This document shows, in pieces, positions 10,437-15,544 of a stretch of 15,544 nt of DNA. The stretch lies in the NCBI GenBank assembly GCA_003024985.2, contig PXIH01S0009178.1; one strand, given 5' to 3'. The notes beneath the pieces were generated by a model. It searched no databases and was not told where the DNA came from. It saw only the letters and a list, made by a program, of their open reading frames with translations. How positions within the stretch are numbered: the stretch's first letter is position 1; every line of letters starts with the position of its first letter. The translations under genes were made by a program, and so were the position numbers. Origin of the DNA: Euperipatoides rowelli. Its lineage: Eukaryota > Onychophora > Udeonychophora > Euonychophora > Peripatopsidae.

Positions 10437-10750
10437 AAAACCACCTATTGAATTTGATTGCTATATATCAACGTTATAATTAGTTACATCTTGCTGTTTT
10501 TTATTTAAACCTGCTTGAGTAATTGCAAGGTCACATAATACAATTATACCATTTCTTATTATTACATTTTCTTTTTGTTCACATCTTAATTTCAACTCTG
10601 TGTATAGTTTTTTTATCAATTTCTCTTTGGATCTTGTTTGTGTCAAGAGTCAAAAATAATTTCTTGTCAGACAAATCACTGTTTTTTAACAAAGGGGGTT
10701 TTTTAAAAAATGTCCATTTGTTATATATATTGAGTCAAACCTGATCAATA

Positions 10751-10757
10751 TACTGTA
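10751..10757 (-). other. Probable Tc1-type excision footprint in ORF1
   Basis: The frame ending in LDTLTFRL upstream and the frame reading RFDSIYITNGHFLKN downstream are offset by exactly the amount a 5-bp insertion gives. The offset lies at TACTGTA. Collapsing the word to TA would make the frames continuous. Confidence 0.65.
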
Positions 10758-11251
10758 AGTCTAAACGTCAAAGTATCTAGTCCTAAACATTTATAGGAAG
10801 TAATACCGTGATTGTCTGTTAGATCGAAAAGTTTCAATAATTTTTCAAAAATTAAACTCAATTCAACATTAGGGATACCAAACAGAATTAAATTATGTTG
10901 TCTTTGGTGTTCATCCATATACTCACTAAATTCTTTTTTATTTTGACCACTGGGGCGATCTTCATCACGTGATTTTACCTTTAACTCATCAACAACGCCT
11001 TTCAATTATTTTAATTCCTCGGTGTTTTTGACTACCTGTCTTTGTGTCATAGAAAATAGACTATCATTTTTATCCATTCTCTTGATAATTTTATCATTAC
11101 ACTGATGAATTTTCCTGCCAAGATCAAGAGATGATTTCTGTATCAAAACATTCATATGTAATATAATTGCCGAGTCAATTACAGGTAGGGTACATTTGGG
11201 ACAATGCCATGGAGATTTGTTATTTTGTAAAATTTTATAACTATCTACATT

Positions 11252-11258
11252 TACAGTA
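11252..11258 (-). other. Probable Tc1-type excision footprint in the PHD finger
   Basis: The upstream frame (from the ATG at 11400, through C45) and the downstream frame (VDSYKILQ, then CPKC) both belong to one PHD finger. They are out of register by exactly a 5-bp insertion, and the break is at TACAGTA. Confidence 0.7.
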
Positions 11259-11400
11259 TATTTATGCAGCCGGCGTGAAACCAAAAGTGACAATCATCGC
11301 ATTTCAAACCAATGTCGCCTCTACTAACCTTAATACTACAGTAAGAGCAAACATTGAACTTTGTTGATGATTTAGAAACATTTGTTGTTGGGGAAAACAT

Positions 11401-11587
11401 GATTAAATTCTNGATAGAATTTCTGAAAAACCCTTCGGTTAAATAGACTAAGCAATGTACAATTTACTATAGAATATTAATTAAGTAAAATATAATGACT
11501 GCTCATTAACAAGTAACAACATTAATTAATTATTAATTAGCAGAAGTGTCGTCCAACTAACAAAAATAATAATAATAAAACAATTTA
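11401..11587 (-). other. Probable 5' leader of the CR1-like element
   Basis: This is AT-rich sequence directly upstream of the ORF1 ATG, with one N at 11412. AGTGTCGTCC at 11545-11554 is the exact inverse of GGACGACACT in repeat copies 1 (11650-11659) and 3 (12082-12091), so a transcript could form a stem between them. Confidence 0.4.
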
Positions 11588-12108
11588 CCTGAAATGAATA
11601 AACGAATAACAATTAACAATAATTCTTTCGATATACACCTCATGACAGCGGACGACACTATTATAATCCTCATCATATTATATAGAGCAAAAATAGGATC
11701 GTTTTCTATTAAATTATGCAAATACTGCAAGCAAAAATATAAAGATTATGTTATGCAAAAACAAAAATTATTGGATAATTGTTCAAATTAGAATCGCAGT
11801 AAAAATTGAGATCCAAAGAGAATTATTTGTGATAAATCTTTCGATGAATGGCATCAGAAAATCCAATTACCTGAAATGAATAAACGAATAACAATTAACA
11901 ATAATTCTTTCAATACACACCTGGTGACAGCGGACAACACTAATAGCTGTGCTGCAGATTAATCCTCATCATATCATATAGAGCAAAAATAGGATAGTTT
12001 TCGATGAAATTATGCAAATCTTGAAATGATTAAACGAATAACAATTAAAAATAATTATTTCATTATACACCTGGTGACAGCGGACGACACTAATAGCTGT
12101 CTATTTTA
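11588..12108 (-). repeat. Three related repeat units upstream of ORF1, candidate 5' UTR monomers
   Basis: Three copies of a 75-150 bp unit begin near 11588, 11870 and 12020. On the plus strand each starts with TGAAATGA-TAAACGAATAAC, then a TACACCT or ACACACCT segment, then GACAGCGGAC-ACACTA. Copies 1 and 2 continue to AGAGCAAAAATAGGAT and end in the octamer ATGCAAAT (11716-11723 and 12012-12019). Spacing is uneven, about 282 then 150 bp, because copy 1 is followed by unrelated sequence. Lying just upstream of ORF1, they could be promoter monomers of the CR1-like element, as known for mouse L1. An older unrelated repeat cannot be excluded. Confidence 0.7.
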
Positions 12109-12360
12109 TACAGTATATTTCATGACAAATTTTATATTATTTAGGCCAATATTAGACTGTCCAGAATTTTATATATTAAGGGGAAAGGGGCTGGTGGGAA
12201 TTGTCTATACTATTTTTACAACATTATTAAAAAAAAAAAAACTAAATTTGAGCTAATTTTGGTACTTTAATTGACAACGAATGAAACATATTCCTATTAT
12301 TATAATTAATTGTCCTTAGAGATCAGATGCAACATCACAATTTTCTCTATTACAGCATTG
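12109..12360. other. AT-rich spacer between the two retroelements
   Basis: No gene is seen. A TACAGTA word lies at 12109-12115 and a poly-A run at about 12230-12240. Confidence 0.5.
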
Positions 12361-12569
12361 TGTGATTGTGATGTCTGAGCTTAGTAATTAACAAACACAG
12401 TAAACATGGTCATTGTGTTAAATTCACAATTATATATAAGGTTTATTATTGCTTTAAAGTACAACTCAACATGCTCCTGTAATGGTGGCACTTGACTNAT
12501 TAGAAACATGCCCAGGAGAAACTAATGCATAATAATATAACCAAACATAACTAATCTACATATCTCACA
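12361..12569 (-). repeat. Probable 3' LTR of the gypsy element (about 203-209 bp)
   Basis: On the minus strand it starts TGTGAGATATG at 12569. A TG...CA unit with TGTGA/TCACA inverted tips ends either at 12367 (CATCACA) or at 12361 (CAATCACA). An AATAAA signal lies at 12442-12447. With no 5' LTR in the window, neither length nor target duplication can be confirmed. One N lies at 12498. Confidence 0.6.
12442..12447 (-). promoter_or_regulatory. AATAAA poly-A signal in the LTR
   Basis: AATAAA reads on the minus strand within the probable 3' LTR. This is the expected place for the element's polyadenylation signal. Confidence 0.5.
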
Positions 12570-12587
12570 TTACCCCCCACAAAGAGG
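12570..12587 (-). other. Polypurine-like tract before the 3' LTR
   Basis: On the minus strand a GTGGGGGGTAA segment directly precedes TGTGAGATATG. A G-rich tract just before an LTR beginning with TG is the expected plus-strand primer site. Its upstream part is pyrimidine-rich, so only the G-rich core fits. Confidence 0.6.
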
Positions 12588-12665
12588 AAAATTTTTTTTT
12601 TTTTTACTTCAAACCAAAAAGTTCATAACACTAAAATTCTTAAAACCACATAGTCTTTTACTAGG

Positions 12666-13770
12666 CTATAAATCCAATCTCTCCACCTTCTTCTTTATTC
12701 TGTTGGATCTTCTTAATGGTATGAGATCATTATGTACTATGTCATCACCATCAGTATTGGTATTGTTTGATTCACCTTTAACAACACTCTTCAAATTTTC
12801 ACAAGCTTGCTCCACAGGAACTTCCTCTTGAATTGATCCACAAGTTCACCATCCTTAAAATCCTTCTTGATTCGAATTTGATCAGAGTGCACTAGCTTAC
12901 TTTCCTCACCAGTATCAACATTACAAGTGCTAACACCTTTTATCTCTTTCACAGCTCTACTACCCCACTTTTCATTACTTGATGTATGATCACTGAATAG
13001 TATTTTTCGTCCTACCATAATATTTTTTCTAGCATTATGTGTTCCATCATATAATGTCTTTTGCTTAAACTGTTTTGCTTCAACTATATCTCCTACATCC
13101 GCATGTATAAGTGAAAGCTTTGTCCTGTGTCCTGCCTAAAAACAACTCTGCTGGGGATCTCCCCGTGGTAGCATGAGGTGTAGCATGCTGCATAAATAAA
13201 AATCGATCAATCTTGTGTTCTAAAGTGGAACTGTCAAACTGATCTCGGTTCATCTTTTCCAAGGCCTGTTTAAAATGCTGCATGCACCTTTCAGCTGCAC
13301 CATTAGCTTTTGGGGTATACGCTGGAACTAATGTATGCTTTACACTATTTCCACACAGAAAATCTCTGAACTCATGCAAAATTAGTTGTGGGCCATTATC
13401 AGAAACTAATTCTTTTGGCAAACCGAATCTGGCCATCAACCCTCTAATTTTGACTATTGTTTCTTGTGATGTAATGTTCCCATCTTTATCACCTCCATCC
13501 ACTTACAACGAGCATTAACCATCACTAAAAAATACTGAGAGCCTTTCTGGGCATAGTCTATATGTATCCTCTCCCAAGGTCCTCTTGGCCAAATCCACGA
13601 TTGTAAATGGAGGCATGTTCAATTGTTGTATGCAGGAGTTGCATTGACTAGCTAATCTCTCTTTGTCAGAATCCACTCCAGGCTATCAAATGTGCGATCT
13701 GACCACTGCTTTCATCCTAACAATACCTGGATGTGCATCATGTAGTAGATCAAGGATATACTGCCTATAC
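12666..13770 (-). pseudogene. Ty3/gypsy integrase, broken
   Basis: Integrase inserts the element's cDNA into host DNA. The zinc-binding region keeps HDAH (about 13730) and CNSC (about 13635). The core has IHIDYA (first Asp, about 13557), SDNGPQL (second Asp at 13398-13400) and NGAAE (Glu at 13290-13292). The second Asp and the Glu are separated by 35 residues, as in D,D-35-E. The C-terminal part keeps EIKGVSTCNVDTGEESK and SDQIRI, and the frame ends in a basic RRSNRIKKK tail with TAG at 12666-12668. The paired Trp usual before PG at the end of the zinc region is replaced by TGA TAG (about 13685). Frame changes occur near 13605, 13485, 13123 and 12835. Confidence 0.9.
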
Positions 13771-13988
13771 TTCTCTGGTAAATCCCCACAACAAACATCC
13801 ATCATGTGTGGCTAAATGTTCTCGGCGATTATAGTATGGTTTTAGATCTGGATCTGAGTCAATTTTCCAACCATATGTTACATTCTGCATCACTCTGCTT
13901 AACACAGTATCACTCATGGTGGCACACTCTATCTCCTTGGCTGATACCGGTAGATCTTGTGTATATGCTACCTTATAGACCTTGTTCT

Positions 13989-14830
13989 CTATTTCAAACT
14001 CTCCTTCCGCTGGTAATCTGGACAATGTGTCAACATTTGTGTGATTTGCCCCCTTCCTATATTCAATTTCATAGTGTACGAAGCTAAAAGAATAGACCAA
14101 CGCTGAAGTCTTCCTGCTGCTAATACTGAAGTGAGCTTGGTTGGATTGAACATGGCTAGAAGTGGCTTGTGATCAGTCACAAAGGTAAACCTTCTTCCAT
14201 ACAAATGTTGCTCAAATTTTTTGACTCCAAATATTATGGTCAAGGCCTCTTTTTCAATTTGCGAGTAATTTTTTTGGTAAGTATTCTGGACGCAAATGCT
14301 AAGGGTCTGTCCCCTTCATACGTTTTATGGGACAAAATAGCACTGACTCCAATTGGTGAAGCATCACACTCCAGTTTTAATGGGTTTTTTTCCTCATCAT
14401 AGTGAATCAGTACATCTCTGGATGTTAATACATTTTTACAANGTTCAAGTGCATTTTGGCATTGTTCAGTCCAAACCCATTTGTTGTCTTTTTTCAGCAG
14501 ATTATGTAGAGGTTCTAATATTGATGTGGAGTTTTTTTACAAATTTTATATAATAGTTAAACAACCCTAGAAACGTTTGTAACTGTTTAACATTTTGTGA
14601 TGTTTTTGCATTTCGAATATCATTGATTTTTTCATCTCTGGGGTGTATCCCATTTTTATCAATTACATGGCCTAGATATTTAATACTCTATTGTGCTATT
14701 TTGCACTTATCTATGTTTAGACATACAGTACACCAAATGATTGTAATCTATCTAAGACGGCCTCCAAGTTTTTTTCATGTTCTGGAATGTGCGATTTGGG
14801 ACTCAGGCTAGGAAATGGGCAAAAAAGGNT
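13989..14830 (-). pseudogene. Ty3/gypsy reverse transcriptase end and RNase H, frameshifted
   Basis: The RT end is recognised by EHEKNLEAVLDRLQ (about 14740-14790), then YLGHVIDKNGI, then FLGLFNYY. RNase H follows, with LECDASPIGVSAILS, PLAFASR, GVKKFEQHLYG and TDHKPLLAMF, and ends near GANHTNVDTLSRLP (about 14010-14055). The RNase H Asp of CDAS and that of TDHKP are present. Breaks are a 5-bp-type offset at 14724-14730, a TAG near 14677, a shift near 14535 in an A-run, an N at 14442, a shift near 14265, and a single-base deletion near 14075. The YxDD region and everything before it are lost or unrecognisable. Confidence 0.87.
14724..14730 (-). other. Probable Tc1-type excision footprint in gypsy RT
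   Basis: The frame through LDRLQSFGV upstream and the one through LNIDKCKIA downstream differ by exactly a 5-bp insertion, and the offset lies at TACAGTA. This is the third such coincidence in the window and the only one in the gypsy element. Confidence 0.7.
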
Positions 14831-15181
14831 ATAACAATCTAAACTAAACTAATACTAAAAATGCGTGCGATGTGTATCAGAGAATATACAAGTAATTACT
14901 TTATATAAATATATTTATTGAACAGCCACTAGATGTTTGTCAAAAGGATTTTTACAAGGGAATTGGGAAAGTTAAATCAGTATACAATTCAAGCAAGGCT
15001 CTAATGTAAATTTATATTTTTTAAATTCGGAAAAAAGATGGCGGAGCTATAAGCTTATACAAGACGCTTCGGGATTTCCTTTAACGTATAAAAAGGTTTT
15101 AAATTTATGGCTGAATAAAGTCTTTCAGATAATAAATTAAAGTCTATATCAGTATATGTTAAATTAATGAATTTGGTTTGA
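14831..15181 (+). promoter_or_regulatory. Unassigned flank with promoter-like cluster
   Basis: No gene is seen. The plus strand carries AAGATGGCGG (15035-15044), which matches the YY1-binding consensus. TATAAAAAGG lies at 15087-15096 and AATAAA at 15114-15119. Such a set can occur in a TATA promoter or an LTR, but the AATAAA lies only 27 bp after the TATA box and no LTR ends were found. The reading is tentative. Confidence 0.25.
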
Positions 15182-15289
15182 AATTATATTCACCACTGGC
15201 GGGAAGTCCCAACGCCAGATGCCTTTGAAGATTCCTATTTTTATGTAGAAAACGAAGACCACCTCTCACCCAGAAATAACTATTCTTGA
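15182..15289 (+). pseudogene. Short coding-like frame, unidentified
   Basis: Thirty-five codons are open between a TGA at 15179-15181 and a TGA at 15287-15289. They include WREVPTPDAFEDSYFYVENE, with a composition unlike the AT-rich surroundings. There is no ATG. Two TACAGTA words follow, at 15293 and 15337, in sequence that might continue the same frame. It could be a remnant of a host exon or of another transposon. I recognise no family. CTGGCG (15195-15200) and CGCCAG (15212-15217) also form a small hairpin here. Confidence 0.2.
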
Positions 15290-15544
15290 CCGTACAGTAC
15301 CACATCTGGAGTAGAAAGAGGGCTTTCTATGGTCAGTACAGTAGCTTGAAACCCAGCTGGAAGGAATCCTGTATTCTTATTGGCCAGCTAGGTATTTGAG
15401 GCAGAGGGGTGGAGGTAATGGTCAAAAACAGAGGGGTCTCCTGGTCATGAGATAATATCCTGACAGGTGTCTTCTGAGCTCCAGTCTAGAGAGGATACAG
15501 TAAACAGATGTTGGATAAGTTGTTTTGAGATTAAGATTCCTATG
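15290..15544. other. Unassigned GC-balanced flank
   Basis: This is the most GC-balanced end of the window, with no frame longer than a few dozen codons that I can identify. TACAGTA words lie at 15293, 15337 and 15496, three in 210 bp. Confidence 0.4.

Larger units (their letters stand above)
7695..11400 (-). mobile_element. CR1-like non-LTR retrotransposon, decayed
   Basis: The order on the minus strand is PHD-finger ORF1, a 24-base gap, ORF2 with apurinic-type endonuclease then reverse transcriptase, and a short 3' end. The RT tail carries KLRGDLI and SEWNSLPE-type motifs typical of the CR1/L2/Rex1 group, and there is no RNase H. An ORF1 PHD finger is known from CR1-like elements. The 3' end carries an 11-bp tandem unit AAATTAAATCT (plus strand, 7700-7721), as expected for CR1/L2 relatives that end in short repeats rather than poly-A. 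Several frameshifts and stops make this copy inactive. No target duplication was identified, and the 5' limit is uncertain because it may extend through the repeats at 11588-12108. Confidence 0.88.
10461..11400 (-). pseudogene. CR1-like ORF1: PHD finger, coiled coil and RNA-binding region, broken
   Basis: ORF1 proteins of CR1-like elements bind element RNA as chaperones. The ATG is at 11398-11400. Residues C18, C21, C34, C37, H42 and C45, followed after a frame break by a CPKC pair, give the C4HC3 spacing of a PHD finger. A charged helical stretch follows. Then come the motif HNLILFGIPN, typical of the RRM-like domain, and a C-terminal piece with KLRCEQKENVIIRNG (stop at 10461-10463). Breaks are the frame change at 11252-11258, a TAA at 11006-11008, the frame change at 10751-10757, and another near 10670. 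Two of the frame changes coincide exactly with the word TACAGTA/TACTGTA, as described for those sites. Confidence 0.82.
12361..14830 (-). mobile_element. 5'-truncated Ty3/gypsy LTR retrotransposon
   Basis: On the minus strand the order is end of RT, RNase H, integrase, a C-terminal extension, a G-rich tract and the 3' LTR. The 5' LTR, gag, protease and most of RT are missing, since recognisable RT stops near 14825 beside an N. The domain order (RT-RNase H before integrase) is that of Ty3/gypsy, and motifs such as GVKKFEQHLYG resemble the K02A2.6-like animal lineage. At least six frame changes and several stop codons make it inactive. It lies in the same orientation as the CR1-like element. 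Confidence 0.9.

Noticed and set aside
11594-12256. Two plus-strand frames with similar N-termini (RITI-NN and TADDT)
   Set aside because: They resemble each other only because they fall in copies of the same DNA repeat, antisense to the CR1-like element.
14070-14085. TACACTA-like sequence at the RNase H frame break as another excision scar
   Set aside because: The break is better explained by a single-base deletion. Removing five bases would shorten a conserved block.
13282-14402. Plus-strand frames of 77-93 codons opposite the gypsy pol region
   Set aside because: They are antisense shadows of RNase H and integrase.
15195-15217. TGGCGGGAAGTCCC as a retroelement primer-binding site
   Set aside because: It begins with TGG, but the upstream sequence lacks a convincing LTR, and the segment is equally explained by a small hairpin.
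262-15502. TACAGTA copies as microRNA seed targets (miR-101/miR-144 type)
   Set aside because: The word does match that seed, but the copies lie on both strands, in introns or intergenic DNA and in dead transposons. Three mark 5-bp frame offsets, which a target-site role would not explain.
1-15544. CRISPR array, rRNA, prokaryotic operon or phage features
   Set aside because: No regularly spaced repeats, ribosomal sequence or dense operon-like coding. The composition and retroelements are those of an animal genome.

Overview
This window is intergenic or intronic DNA from a multicellular animal, most likely an invertebrate. It is very AT-rich (roughly 70%), has no intact gene, carries many homopolymer and AAT tracts, and holds metazoan-type retrotransposons. 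The species cannot be named from the sequence. I found no rRNA, tRNA or CRISPR array and no convincing host gene. Five isolated N bases (9876, 11412, 12498, 14442, 14829) all fall in the retroelement half.

Layout. 1-4560 is AT-rich DNA with a G15/C14 homopolymer palindrome at 2730-2804. 4571-5180 is a short non-autonomous DNA transposon with 14-bp inverted ends and a clear target-site duplication. 5191-7694 is AT-rich DNA with a 66-bp tandem duplication and three GC/CpG-richer patches near 5640-5940, 6205-6330 and 6750-6890. 7695-11400 is a decayed CR1-like non-LTR retrotransposon on the minus strand, with a PHD-finger ORF1 and an endonuclease/reverse-transcriptase ORF2. Just upstream of its ORF1, 11588-12108 holds three related repeat units that may be its promoter monomers. 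12361-14830 is a 5'-truncated Ty3/gypsy element, also on the minus strand: end of RT, RNase H, integrase, a polypurine-like tract and a roughly 205-bp 3' LTR. 14831-15544 is unassigned, with a promoter-like cluster and one short coding-like frame.

The most interesting signal is not a gene. The 7-mer TACAGTA (reverse complement TACTGTA) occurs 25 times, against about 4 expected from base composition. It has the form of the footprint left by Tc1/mariner elements of the Sleeping Beauty type (TA, three bases, TA). At three independent sites, in two unrelated retroelements, the word sits exactly at a reading-frame break whose size equals a 5-bp insertion. The genome therefore appears peppered with excision scars of a cut-and-paste transposon that is itself absent from the window.

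The two retroelements do not work together or with host genes here. Both are dead copies broken by frameshifts and stop codons.
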